Source of the DNA: Pedosphaera parvula Ellin514
GTDB lineage: Bacteria; Verrucomicrobiota; Verrucomicrobiia; Limisphaerales; Pedosphaeraceae
Assembly: GCF_000172555.1 (NCBI RefSeq)
Contig: NZ_ABOX02000029.1
Coordinates: forward strand, 1 to 64,000
DNA length: 64,000 nucleotides
Reading direction: 5' to 3'
Shown: positions 53,603-63,040 of the stretch, one piece after another
Layout of the letters: each line of letters begins with the position of its first letter
How positions within the stretch are numbered: position 1 is the first letter of the stretch
The notes under the pieces: generated by a model
The model's database searches: none
Seen by the model: only the letters and a program-made list of their open reading frames with translations
Told to the model about the DNA's origin: nothing
Position numbers and translations under genes: made by a program

Positions 53603-55807
53603 ATGATCATGAAGAAATTTAGTTTATCGGTATGGTGCGGCTGCTTGCTTTTGACGTCATTGTTTGCGCCGATTCGCAGCGGTGCCGAGGCGCCGATTCG
53701 CACATTTCATGAAACCACCAATCATTCGGTGGCCACCCTGCGCGTGCAGGCCAATCAACCCTCCTCGTTTGTCATCCCGCGCTATATTACTGGCAAGTTC
53801 TCGGAGCATCTGCACAACAATATTTACAAGGGCATGGATGCCCAAGTGTTGATCAATCCCACCTTGGCCCCTTATCCCATTTGGAGCGGTGAAATGACGC
53901 CGGACGGTGTCACCAAATTCGTCATCGAGGATTCGGCGATTGATCAACAGATTAAATATGGCGCGGCGGGCAGCGGTTGGCCGGAAAGCGAAATAGCGGA
54001 TCTGGTCACCGCGCGAAAAGATGCACTGGCCACCTTCTGGACGCGGGTTGGGCCTCGCGATGCGGTGGACACCAGCCCTGACACGGGCCCATATGTTGGC
54101 CGGGCGCAACGGGTGGAAGTCAAAGCAGCGGGTCAGGGAATTGCCCAGTGGACTTATTTGCCGCTGCATCGCATTCGGAAGTACGAATTCGAAATACTCC
54201 TGCGTTCACCGAACATCACCAACTTCACCATTACACTCTCGCCGTCAGGAACCAATAAAACGGCGGCAGCCCACATTACCAGCGCCTCACCCAAATGGCG
54301 GAGGTTTAAAGGTTTTCTCGAATTGGATGCCTCTGTCCCTGTCGAGGCGGCTTGCAAACTGGCGCTCACGGCAGATGCGCCGGGGCAATTTGTGGTGCAA
54401 CGCATTTTGTTGCGCCCGGCCGATCATGTGAACGGGGCCGATCCGGATGTGGTTCGTCTGCTCAAGGATTCCAAGCTGCCGCTCCTGCGCTGGCCGGGCG
54501 GCAATTTTGTGAGTGCCTACCATTGGCAGGATGGCGTGGGGCCGTTTGAGAAGCGTCCGACTCTGCCGAACTATGCCTGGGGCAGTGTGGAACCGAATCT
54601 GTTTGGGACGGATGAATTTATTGCCTTCTGTCGCGCGGTGGGATGCGAGCCGATGATTTGTGTTAACACGGGAACGGGCACTCCGATGGAGGCAGCGAAC
54701 TGGATTGAATATTGCAATGGGCCGGCGGATTCGCCGATGGGTGCGTTGCGGGCGGCCAACGGGCATCCTGAACCCTACAATGTGAAGCTTTGGGAAGTGG
54801 GCAATGAGATGTGGGGCAAGTGGCAGGTGAATTGGACCACGGCTGCGGGTTATGCCGATCGTTATTTGCAGTTCGCGCAAACGATGCGGATGGCCGATCC
54901 GGATATCCGGCTTTATGCCTGCGGTGCGCCAGTGCTTTGGGGCAAGAATTGGAATGACACACTGGTATCCACGGTGCGTTCCAATATGCAGACCATCACC
55001 GATCACCCGCTCATCGGCGGAGCCGTCAGCCGCAGTGCTGATCCTTTGGATGTGTACCGGGATTTCATGGGTGTTCCTGAAGTGCTGGAGAATCGCTGGC
55101 GCAATTTGGAGCATGACATGCAGAATGCAGGCATCAGCGCGCCGCACCTGGCGGTCACAGAATTGCAATTGTTCGCCAAGCTTGGAGACAAGCCGGGTTC
55201 GGAGCCCGAAAAGCTAAATGGGAGCAACCTTGTCGGTCCCGGCACACAGGCCGAGGCCCTGTATGACGTTTTGCTTTATCATGCTGCCGTTCGCCTCTCG
55301 CCCTTTGTGGAACTTATCACCCACTCCGCGACGGTCAATCACGGTGGCGGACTGCGCAAGCATCACGAACACGTTTATGCGAATCCTTGTTACTACGCGC
55401 AAAGCGCCTTTGCGGCGCTGGCTGGCTCAACGATTTTGCCGGTGGAGGTGGATTGCGCTGCGGAGAAGACGCCGCTGGTATTGCCTGAACTGCGCAATGC
55501 CGAATCCAAGCCAACGAGTTATGGGGCGCTGGACGCCATTGCTTCCCGCACCAGTGACAATGTATGGCTCTCGCTGGTGAATCGCGGGAGTTGTCCGCTG
55601 GATGTGGCCGTGGAGGTGAACGGGTTCTCGAGTAGCAATTCAGCTGAAATCCGAATTCTCTCGGCAGAGGTCCCATGGGCAAGCAATTCCTCGCTGGAGC
55701 CGGAGAAAATCAAGCCGGTGGATTCCACGGCTACGGTTCAGGATGGCAAACTGCATGTGAGTTTGCCGCCTTACACGGTTGCGCGGGTGAGTGTGGCGAA
55801 GAAGTAG
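53603..55807 (+). CDS. Secreted GH51-type alpha-L-arabinofuranosidase
   Basis: A 734-residue enzyme with a signal peptide (about 1-28). The GH51 landmarks are RWPGGNFVSAYHWQDGVGP, LWEVGNEMWGKWQV (acid/base Glu) and LAVTELQLFAK (nucleophile Glu). A C-terminal beta-sandwich ends VARVSVAKK. It should release arabinose from plant arabinans or arabinoxylans outside the cytoplasm. The ATG at 53603 (or the one at 53609) is the start; the frame is open from a TTG at 53570. It is divergent from the sigma gene. No other sugar gene is adjacent, so its regulator is unknown. Confidence 0.9.
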   Translation: MIMKKFSLSVWCGCLLLTSLFAPIRSGAEAPIRTFHETTNHSVATLRVQANQPSSFVIPRYITGKFSEHLHNNIYKGMDAQVLINPTLAPYPIWSGEMTPDGVTKFVIEDSAIDQQIKYGAAGSGWPESEIADLVTARKDALATFWTRVGPRDAVDTSPDTGPYVGRAQRVEVKAAGQGIAQWTYLPLHRIRKYEFEILLRSPNITNFTITLSPSGTNKTAAAHITSASPKWRRFKGFLELDASVPVEAACKLALTADAPGQFVVQRILLRPADHVNGADPDVVRLLKDSKLPLLRWPGGNFVSAYHWQDGVGPFEKRPTLPNYAWGSVEPNLFGTDEFIAFCRAVGCEPMICVNTGTGTPMEAANWIEYCNGPADSPMGALRAANGHPEPYNVKLWEVGNEMWGKWQVNWTTAAGYADRYLQFAQTMRMADPDIRLYACGAPVLWGKNWNDTLVSTVRSNMQTITDHPLIGGAVSRSADPLDVYRDFMGVPEVLENRWRNLEHDMQNAGISAPHLAVTELQLFAKLGDKPGSEPEKLNGSNLVGPGTQAEALYDVLLYHAAVRLSPFVELITHSATVNHGGGLRKHHEHVYANPCYYAQSAFAALAGSTILPVEVDCAAEKTPLVLPELRNAESKPTSYGALDAIASRTSDNVWLSLVNRGSCPLDVAVEVNGFSSSNSAEIRILSAEVPWASNSSLEPEKIKPVDSTATVQDGKLHVSLPPYTVARVSVAKK

Positions 55808-55938
55808 ACGAGCTTTTTTGCGGAGGTTATTTGGGGATTCTGGACGGCGCGGGATTGAGCGCGTGGGTTCCGCTTCGGGCGCGTGAGTGGAGCTATTTAA
55901 AATTGCGGGCCGAAGCGGGAATCTATTGTTGAACAGTT

Positions 55939-55983
55939 CCCAGGCCGATGGCCTGGGCTAAGTTAAATTCGGCCCTTTGGGCC
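55939..55983. repeat. Double-hairpin intergenic repeat
   Basis: Two stems in a row: CCCAGGCC-GAT-GGCCTGGG (55939-55957) and GGCCC-TTT-GGGCC (55971-55983). It may stop the GH51 transcript, but there is no T run. Other intergenic repeats follow directly. Confidence 0.7.
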
Positions 55984-56045
55984 TTGGGACCGTGAGGTTG
56001 ATAGTTTGGGAGCCTTGCGGGTGGGGGTTTTTCTGAAGATTGAAT

Positions 56046-56087
56046 CGTTACAAAGGCACCGCCTGAAGGCTGGACTCCGAACCCGGA
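56046..56087 (+). repeat. REP-like repeat, copy 1
   Basis: Contains cgttacaaaggcacc, cgcctgaaggctgg and actccgaacccgga. The core CCGCCT-GA-AGGC is palindromic. It is preceded by tagtttgggagccttgcggg, which also precedes copy 3. Confidence 0.85.
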
Positions 56088-56111
56088 AAGCGCGGGGTTG
56101 GGGGTGACCGG

Positions 56112-57242
56112 TTAAGCCGGGGTGGGAGCGTTGGTCTCTATGAGATGCTCTGTCTTCAGCTCAGCCCAAAAATCAGGTGCCACCTTGGTGTGCATCGAGG
56201 TGAAGTCGGCCAGAATCTGGTCCTCGCTTCTCGCTCCGACCACCAGTGCTGCGGCAACATCGGGCGCAACAGAAAATTGTAGTGCGGCGGTTCTGAGATC
56301 GACGCCATGTCGGTTTGCCACGGTGCGGAGCCGGTTGCGTTTCTCGATGTGTTCGGGCGAGATGATGTAGTTATTCTTGCCGTAGTTGTAGCGTGGACTT
56401 CCGCTCAGAAACCCCGCATTGAGGGATGAGCCCACGACGAAAACCATGCCGTGTTGCCGGGCGGCGGGGAAAACCTTTTCGAGGGCGTTCTTGTGATCCA
56501 TGAGCGAGTATTGGCTCGCGAGCAGGCAGACATTGGCTTCAGCCACTTCCATGAGCTTGAGGATCGGCTCCGGGCGGTTCACACCCACACCCCAGCCCTT
56601 GATCATGCCTTCCTCGCGCATTTTGGTAAGCGCCGAGAAGGCGCCTTTGCGTGCGATCTCGAATTGCTCCTCCCACGGTGTCGGAAGCAAGGAATTGTCC
56701 GGCGAGACGTCGTGAACGAAGACGATGTCGAGCGAGTCCACTCCCAGACGCTGCAGACTGTCCTCGATCGAGCGGCGCACACCGTCGGCTGTATAGTCGA
56801 AGACCACGTCGTTTGGCGAGTGAGCGAAGGGAAAAAGCTCCTTTCCCTGGTTGCGGGGTGAGGCCTTGAGCAGCTTTCCCACCTTGGAGGAGAGAACGTA
56901 GTCACTACGTTTCTTATCGTGCAGGAACGCCCCGAAACGGCGTTCGCACAAACCGAGCCCATACCATGGCGACGTGTCGAAGTAGCGCACGCCGGCATCC
57001 CAGGCACCCTGCAACGTTTTATGGGCCTCGTCATCGGTTATGATTTCGAACTCGTTGCCCAGCGGCACGCCGCCGAGGCCGAAGTTGAAGCCGGCTGGAA
57101 AAAATTCCTTGCTGTTTTTCATTTTGGTATTCGCTTGAGTGTTAGTTTCCTCCAGCGCCCGCGCAGGCTGCCCCATGCCACCAGCAACGGCGGCGGATCC
57201 TGCGAGGGTCAGGCCGATAAACTCACGTCTGGTTTTACCCAT
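56112..57242 (-). CDS. Tat-exported aldo/keto reductase
   Basis: A 376-residue AKR-family protein. A twin-arginine signal (TRREFIGLTLAGSAAVAGG) fills residues 4-22. The enzyme core has LGGVPLGNEF, AGVRYFDTSPWYGLGLCERRFG (Asp and Tyr of the AKR tetrad), LSSKVGKLLK (Lys), DIVFVHDV (His) and a final GARSEDQI. The best pattern match is the D-threo-aldose/pyridoxal dehydrogenase-like branch. With the Tat signal it should act folded in the periplasm, unusual because NAD(P)H must then be bound before export. The ATG at 57242 is used. Confidence 0.88.
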   Translation of the reverse strand: MGKTRREFIGLTLAGSAAVAGGMGQPARALEETNTQANTKMKNSKEFFPAGFNFGLGGVPLGNEFEIITDDEAHKTLQGAWDAGVRYFDTSPWYGLGLCERRFGAFLHDKKRSDYVLSSKVGKLLKASPRNQGKELFPFAHSPNDVVFDYTADGVRRSIEDSLQRLGVDSLDIVFVHDVSPDNSLLPTPWEEQFEIARKGAFSALTKMREEGMIKGWGVGVNRPEPILKLMEVAEANVCLLASQYSLMDHKNALEKVFPAARQHGMVFVVGSSLNAGFLSGSPRYNYGKNNYIISPEHIEKRNRLRTVANRHGVDLRTAALQFSVAPDVAAALVVGARSEDQILADFTSMHTKVAPDFWAELKTEHLIETNAPTPA

Positions 57243-57270
57243 GTTTAAAAGTTTGTTTGAGTATTAAGTG

Positions 57271-57313
57271 ATTACAAAGGCACCGCCTGAAGGCGGGACT
57301 CCGAACCAGGAGG
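57271..57313 (+). repeat. REP-like repeat, copy 2
   Basis: attacaaaggcaccgcctga, aggcgggactccgaaccagg, aggg. It shares 40 or so bases with copies 1 and 3 and lies between the aldo/keto reductase and SpoIIAA-like genes. Confidence 0.85.
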
Positions 57314-57326
57314 GCGTGTGGGCTTG

Positions 57327-57692
57327 CTAGGCGTTTTGGTGGAGCCATTCTCTTGCTTTGTCGATTTCGTCTGGGGTGAAGAATCGAATTTTGGCGGTGG
57401 TAAATGGTTTGCAGAAGGTGCTCATTCCCTTCTCCCAAGATTTGTCGCCCACAAACGCGATACGATCAATGTCGCTGAAATGGTGCAGGTCGAATTTTAT
57501 ATCCTCCCAGATTGCGCCGGCTGTCCAGCCGTGGAAGTCGTGCATGCTGACGAGGAGTCTGGGTTTTCGGCCTGCTTTGATGAGGGCTTCGAGCTTTGGA
57601 ACGAAGGCTTCGTAGTCTTCCTTCTTGAGCTTTCCGGTCAGTTCAATTTCCAACAATGCGGTTCCGGGTTCCTGAGCGAGTTGAATCGACAT
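57327..57692 (-). CDS. SpoIIAA-like (STAS-fold) protein
   Basis: A 121-residue protein from the ATG at 57692 (MSIQLAQEPGTALLEIELTG). The pattern LKKEDYEAFVPKLEALIKAGRKPRLLVSMHDFHGWTAGAIWEDIKFDL, then RIAFVGDKSWEK and ARIRFF-like AKIRFFTPDEIDKAREWL, matches the SpoIIAA-like family of small soluble proteins. Their role is not known beyond the STAS-like fold. The frame extends to 57773, but the ATG at 57692 gives the family's N-terminus. It stands alone between two repeat copies. Confidence 0.85.
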   Translation of the reverse strand: MSIQLAQEPGTALLEIELTGKLKKEDYEAFVPKLEALIKAGRKPRLLVSMHDFHGWTAGAIWEDIKFDLHHFSDIDRIAFVGDKSWEKGMSTFCKPFTTAKIRFFTPDEIDKAREWLHQNA

Positions 57693-57874
57693 AAAAATCC
57701 TTTTTTTGAAATTAGGCTCCGTTTGGATGGTACGCAAGTGGGGTGGTTGCGTTAAGTCGCGAAGTGTTTTCAACGCGATTATGCGAAAGGAATGTTGTGG
57801 GGCAGTCCGTTGGATCTGTGAAATGGTTGGTAGTTTGAGGGCCTTACGGGTGGAGGTTGTTGCAGTAATTAGGT

Positions 57875-57919
57875 CGTTACAAAGGCACCGCCTGAAGGCG
57901 GGACTCCGAACCAGGAGGG
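57875..57919 (+). repeat. REP-like repeat, copy 3
   Basis: cgttacaaaggcaccgcctg, aaggcgggactccgaaccag, gaggg. Copy 3 and copy 1 share about 90 bp, as the upstream tagtttgagggccttacggg (57831-57850) matches 56001-56020. Confidence 0.85.
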
Positions 57920-58130
57920 TTTGTGTCGTGTTGGCAGGGTTTCGTTTGGGTGGTGTTTGTGGAAGGGTTACGGTTTTTTGCTGAAAGGCCTTTTGTTCGT
58001 GGCGGAGAATCTGCGCGTCTGGGATGGTACAACATCGTAAGCCGACTTGGACTTTACAGGCCGCTTGGAAAATATGAGCTGCGGTTGTTGGTTACAGAGA
58101 AGCGTTTTTACCGATGCAACCGTTCAAATA

Positions 58131-58324
58131 GGAGCGCCGGTTTCCAAACCGGCTTAGCCTGAGAACCAATCACAGACGCGAACTCTCACGAGAACTCCCG
58201 GCAAGCCCACGGTTGGAACTTGCTGCTCCGTGAAAAGAGAGGAATGATTGATTTCCATTTTCGCAGAAGCCCAAGCTGGTATTGGAGGATTTTCATCATA
58301 AGCCGGTTTGGAAACCGGCGCTCC
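58131..58324. repeat. Pair of perfect 26-bp inverted repeats, 142 bp apart
   Basis: GGAGCGCCGG...AAACCGGCTTA at 58131-58156 is exactly complementary to 58299-58324. Each arm holds an inner palindrome, GCCGGTTT-CC-AAACCGGC. The whole 194-bp unit could be a small non-autonomous element or just two REP-like units facing each other. No gene lies in it. Confidence 0.85.
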
Positions 58325-58399
58325 GGGTTGCAGCGAACTGGATTTATGAGCCAGTCCGCCTCCTTTCCTCGGCGGCTACATTCCGTGGCGGCTACGAAA

Positions 58400-60686
58400 T
58401 TAGTTGCGGGGTTTGTTTTTGTTCAGGGCTTCGGTGAACCAGTCGACGGGTTTGGGGGCGGCGGGTTTTGCGGGTGGGCGTGGGCCGGCTGCGGGGCGCG
58501 GGGCGCCGGGGGAGGTTCGGGCTCCGGCATTCGATGGGCCGATTTCGGGATTGGCTTTCATCGACAGGGCGATGCGCTTGCGGGGCAAATCGACTTCGGT
58601 GACGGTGACCATCACTTTTTGCTGAACCTTGACGACTTCTGCGGGGTCTTTGATGAAGCGGTCGGCCATTTGGCTGACGTGGACGAGGCCGTCCTGATGG
58701 ACGCCGATATCGACGAAGGCACCGAACGCCGTCACGTTGGTGACGATGCCAGGCAGCTTCATCCCGGGCTGCAAATCTTCCATTTTGTCCACGCCCTCTT
58801 TGAAGGCAAAGAGTTCAAATTTTTGACGCGGGTCACGGCCGGGCTTGGCCAGCTCGTTGAGAATGTCGGTGAGAGTTGGCAAACCGACGGTTTCCGTCAC
58901 GTATTTTTGTGGCTGGATTTTTTGGCGGAGCAGTGAGTCCTTTGAGCAGGTCCTGCACAGAGCAGTTCAAGTCTTTGGTCATCCTATCGAGGATAGGATA
59001 GCTTTCGGGATGCACGGCGCTGGCATCGAGTGGGTTCTCGCCGTCGCGAATACGCAAAAATCCGGCGGCTTGCTCGTAGGCTTTTGGTCCGAGGCGCGGC
59101 ACCTTCAACAGTTCACTGCGAGATTTGAAAGGTCCGTTTTCATTACGATGGGCAACGATGTTGGCGGCCAGCGTGGAGTTCAGCCCGGAGACATAGCCGA
59201 GCAACTGTTTGCTGGCGGTATTGAGTTCCACGCCGACGCCGTTCACGCAGCTCATCACCACGTCATCGAGACTGTTCTTCAGCGCGCGCTGATCGACATC
59301 GTGCTGGTATTGGCCGACGCCAATGGACTTGGGGTCGAGTTTCACGAGTTCGGCCAAGGGGTCCATCAAACGGCGGCCAATCGAGACAGAGCCGCGCACC
59401 GTAAGATCCTCGTTTGGAAACTCCTCGCGTGCGGCTTCGGAAGCGGAATAAATGGAAGCTCCGCTTTCATTGACCATCACAATGGGAAGGGAGGCCGGGA
59501 GTTTGAGCGTGCGAACGAAAGTCTCGGTTTCACGGCCGGCGGTGCCATTGCCGATGGCGATGGCTTCGATCTGGAATTTTTGAACCATGCTGCGGATGGC
59601 ATCCGCTGCCTCCCGAATCCGAGAGTCCGATTGGCTCGGATAAACGACATCGTGATGCAGCAACTTGCCCTGTCGATCCAGGCAGACCACCTTGCATCCC
59701 GTGCGGAATCCGGGGTCGATGGCCAGCATGTTCTTTTGACCCAAGGGAGAGGCGAGCAATAGTTCGCGGAGATTGTCGGCGAAGACACGAATGGCTTCGC
59801 GATCGGCCCTCGCTTTGGATTCGATGCGGAGTTCGACTTCAATGGCGGAGCCGAGCAGACGTTTATAGCTGTCTTGAACCGCCAGTCGCACCTGTTCGCC
59901 AGCGAGTTTTCCGGGTGCCTTAACAAATAATGGTTCGAGCAGGAACAGGGCATCTTCTTCGGGCGGCGTGATGCGCATCATCAGGAAGGTTTCCTCTTCA
60001 CCTCGACGAATCGCCAGCATGCGATGGCTGGGGATGTTGGAAACGGGTTCGCTCCAATCAAAGTAATCCTTGAACTTCGCCCCGGCTTCCTGCTTGTCGG
60101 TCATGACCTTTGAGCGGACCAAGGCTTTGCTCCAATAAAGTTCGCGCAGTTTCGAACGCGCGATGGCATCGTCACTCACCCGCTCGGCGATGATGTCGCG
60201 GGCACCAGCCAGGGCTTTCTCGACGGATTCCACACCTTTGGCGGCGTCGACGAACGGTTTGGCTTCGGCCAAGGGATCGACGGTGGCCTGGCCGTTGAAA
60301 ATGGTATCGGCGAGAGGTTCCAACCCCTGCTCTTTGGCGATGATGGCACGAGTGCGGCGTTTGGGGCGGTAGGGTTGATAAATGTCTTCGAGCGCAGTCA
60401 GGGTTTCGGCCTTGGTGATGGCGGATTTTAGCTCGTCGGTGAGCAAATTGCGTTCTTCCAGGGACTTTACGATTGCTTCGCGCCGCTGGTCCAGTTCCAC
60501 CAGGCTCAACATCCGGTCGCGGATGGAAGTGATGGCCACTTCATCCAGGGTTCCAGTGGCTTCCTTGCGGTAACGGGCAATAAAGGGGACGGTGGCTCCC
60601 TCGGCGAGCAGGCGTGCGGTGGCAGCGACCTGACGGCCTTGGATCTTCAGTTCACCAGCAATTTTGGCAATGTAATTCTCGTTCAT
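58400..60686 (-). pseudogene. tex: Tex-family transcription accessory protein, frameshifted
   Basis: Together the two frames encode a typical ~760-residue Tex (YhgF) protein. The first frame (60686-58940) holds the N-terminal part with FIARYRKEATGTLDEV, the YqgF-like core with DPGFRTGCKVVCLDRQG and the helix-hairpin-helix region. The second (from about 58940) holds VTETVGLPTLTDILNELAKPGRDPR and the S1 domain (GIVTNVTAFGAFVDIGVHQDGLVHVSQ). One extra G near 58939-58940 breaks the frame; without it LLKDSLLRQKIQPQKYVTETVG results, as expected. The S1 RNA-binding domain would be lost from the first product. The ATG at 60686 starts it. Confidence 0.88.
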
Positions 60687-60995
60687 GCGTACAAAGGACC
60701 GATGATGTACCGTAGGAACATCGCTCTTGTAAATCGTTTTTCAGAAAAGTTTTCTGCCGACTGTTTATTTGGGGAAAAGTTGAGGTTAACCACGGATGGA
60801 CACGGTCTGTATATCTAAATCAGAACCCCAATAAAATAGCGGAAACGCTGATGAAACCAAGGCGAATTTGCCATTGTTTGCCATTATTTTTCGCAACTTT
60901 CCTGCACTTTTACTGACAGTCTAACTGGCAGTCTGGTGTGTTAATCGAAACCATCCATATCTAGCTTTTGGATTTTTTAAGCATCGCGCGTGGAA
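60687..60995. other. Repeat-bearing spacer
   Basis: No gene. It holds a palindrome CAGAAAA-G-TTTTCTG near 60741, two units of the ATCCGTGTTC family on the minus strand (60788-60807) and the array at 60861. Confidence 0.55.
60861..60910. repeat. Degenerate tandem array, 10-bp period (TTT-phased)
   Basis: Units ggcgaatttg, ccattgtttg, ccattatttt, tcgcaacttt, cctgcacttt. A TTT trinucleotide recurs every 10 bases; the other bases vary. The next three blocks (tactgacagt, ctaactggca, gtctggtgtg) are less clear. Confidence 0.6.
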
Positions 60996-62156
60996 TCATG
61001 GGACAGGAAGCTCTTCGATCACTTTGTCGTTCTGATCTGTCCGCCAAGCTTTTTGCAACTTCCAAGAACTGTCTTTGGACGCCCGGATAACTGTGTAATG
61101 ATAGACAGATGAATCACCATTCTTCTTGCTCGTAAAAGTTACAGGATTGGAATATGCCCGAGGATTAATCATTTGTCCGTGATCAGTTTTTGACCAGCCT
61201 GGCAGTTGGTTATTTTCTTTTAGGTCTATTAGAAATCTGTCTGCTGCTTCCATATTTTGAATGAAGGGACCGGCACGGATCTGTTTGAGATACATGGTTC
61301 GTGCGGGAAAATTCAAGGTGACAAGATGTCGAGCTAGAAAGTTCAAACCAATCGCGTTCCAGTCAGCCCTTGCGATTATAAGATTGCTGTGCGTTTCTCC
61401 ATTCCAAACACAATTTGGAAGTCGCGCCCATCCCGGTTTACCGTTGATGGTAATCAACTCTCCGTTGCGAACTACCCCTGCAAACTGTCCCGGATTTAGA
61501 GTGCCGTCAGCAACGAGGTATCCACTATCAATCAAAGTGGGTTTCCCTATTCCTTCGACTAGACCGCCAGTCTGTAGCAAAGGCTGATGCCACTTATTCG
61601 TGAAATTGATTGGAAAAGCTTGTCCCAACGATGCTGTTTCCAGATGGTTTGGATCCAAAAAACGAATTTTGCCGGCATCGAAATCCAATTGGATGCAGTA
61701 ATACTTGAGGCAACTGATTCCCAACACTCCCATCACCCTCCTCCCGGCAGATGTTGTTTCGTTAGTGAAATCCAGGAGCTGGACGGTATCCCCGGTTTTC
61801 AATTGCACATTGCCCAAAAAAAGTTTTGGTGCGAGATAACGTTTGGATTCATGTCTGCCCGTATCTGGCAGAATTTCAGAAGCCAGAGGTGCTCCCAATT
61901 TCGACGTCAATGATTTGTCGAGAAAAGTTGCTGCGGCACCAGTGTCTATGAAAAAGGGCAATTCTTCGCCGTCCTCTAGATGTAGCGTCACAAACAACCA
62001 GTTTCCGCAGCCCGCATCTGGATTCATAGTCACATCCGCCGGCAGTCCCGACGCTGCCGTGATGGCCTCTGGCTTGGCCGGAGATGCGCAAGAGCACAAA
62101 AGTAGCAGGCTCAAAATTGTGCCGCGTGCGCGAAGTTGGAAAAAAAATTTCTTCAT
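60996..62156 (-). CDS. Retropepsin-like aspartic protease lipoprotein
   Basis: A 386-residue protein from the ATG at 62156 (MKKFFFQLRARG). The lipobox LLCSC is near residue 22-25. The aspartic site reads LPFFIDTGAAATFLDKSL (DTG), followed by the conserved VMGVLGISCLKYY (flap/second strand region), the pattern of single-domain retropepsin-like bacterial proteases. A second DSG-like segment, TLIDSGYLVADG, follows about 130 residues on, so a two-lobed pepsin-like fold is possible. The longer open frame to 62315 lacks a good start. The substrate is unknown. Confidence 0.82.
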   Translation of the reverse strand: MKKFFFQLRARGTILSLLLLCSCASPAKPEAITAASGLPADVTMNPDAGCGNWLFVTLHLEDGEELPFFIDTGAAATFLDKSLTSKLGAPLASEILPDTGRHESKRYLAPKLFLGNVQLKTGDTVQLLDFTNETTSAGRRVMGVLGISCLKYYCIQLDFDAGKIRFLDPNHLETASLGQAFPINFTNKWHQPLLQTGGLVEGIGKPTLIDSGYLVADGTLNPGQFAGVVRNGELITINGKPGWARLPNCVWNGETHSNLIIARADWNAIGLNFLARHLVTLNFPARTMYLKQIRAGPFIQNMEAADRFLIDLKENNQLPGWSKTDHGQMINPRAYSNPVTFTSKKNGDSSVYHYTVIRASKDSSWKLQKAWRTDQNDKVIEELPVP

Positions 62157-62320
62157 GCCGCCTAACTCTTGATAAACAACTGCGCGTGCATGGTTGTTTT
62201 TCGGAGTGTGGCACCGGTCATGGGTTAATGAAAGCGGATTCGAGAATTTCCGCCGAGGATTATCGCCGGGAAACAGGACCCCTTGGCAGCGAGTGGCAGG
62301 GCGGCTCTCAAGCATTGTGG

Positions 62321-62360
62321 CGAAGTTTTAGCGAGTTTTAGCCAGTCGTGGCGAGTTGTG
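62321..62360. repeat. Degenerate tandem array, 10-bp period (GCGAGTTTTA type)
   Basis: Units cgaagtttta, gcgagtttta, gccagtcgtg, gcgagttgtg. An 11-base first unit (gcgaagtttta) precedes. The region upstream (ggcagcgagt, ggcagggcgg) may continue it. Confidence 0.7.
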
Positions 62361-62449
62361 ATTGGATTCAGCGATATACTGACAGTTCCACGGACAGCAC
62401 ACTTCCATTCGCTCAACAAACCATTTATTTATGCGGGTTTCGATAACTT

Positions 62450-62490
62450 AACCACAGATGAACACGGATAAAGACAGAGAGGCAGAGTTC
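62450..62490. repeat. 10-bp-period repeat, ATCCGTGTTC family (minus strand)
   Basis: Blocks accacagatg, aacacggata, aagacagaga. The complement reads tatccgtgtt-catctgtggt, matching 30201-30220. Confidence 0.65.
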
Positions 62491-62860
62491 AATAAATGGG
62501 ATGGGTGCGATAACGGGGCTTCCAAGGGTTTGCTCGATTGTCAGCGGGATCTGGTGAACTTCTGTCCCAACCATCGGTGCGAGACCGAATCGATTCGCCG
62601 ACTTTTTAACTGCTTGGATTCAGCGTAGGATAGCACGAGAGGTGCCACAATATGAATATATACATAATAAGGAAGAATATTAAACAAAATAGTTGTTGCC
62701 TTAGTTAGCTTATATGGATAACTTTCTCTCCATTGTCAGCCATATTTTGATTGCATAAATAATAACACAGAGGAGTGAGCAAAAAAACGACTTCACACTC
62801 CTTCAGATTCAAACTCGCCCGGCGGTCGGAGTAACCGTTGTCGAGGCTTCAAGAATGGCG
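62491..62860. other. No feature seen
   Basis: About 370 bp, AT-rich between 62640 and 62790, with no gene-like frame, hairpin or repeat that I can support. Confidence 0.5.
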
Positions 62861-62910
62861 GGTAACCGCGAGTTAACACGAGCTAGCGGCAGCTAACGAG
62901 TGTTAACGGG
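62861..62910. repeat. Degenerate tandem array, 10-bp period (GTTAAC type)
   Basis: Units ggtaaccgcg, agttaacacg, agctagcggc, agctaacgag, tgttaacggg. The core TAAC or TAGC recurs at the same place in every unit. Its unit resembles the array at 23801. Confidence 0.75.
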
Positions 62911-63040
62911 ACAACTTTTATTTTTGAGTTTTGAATGCCAAATGAGCACCAACATACATGTTATCAGGTTGGGATTGGGTCAGGAGCTCGTTTTGGATGG
63001 TTGCTTTTCGAATCCTGTATGTGAATGGGGGATCAGACGG

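Larger units (their letters stand above)
57693..58399. other. Gene-free stretch of repeats
   Basis: About 700 bp with no credible gene. It contains REP-like copy 3, the 26-bp inverted pair, and pieces such as ggcggctac near 58370. Confidence 0.6.
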
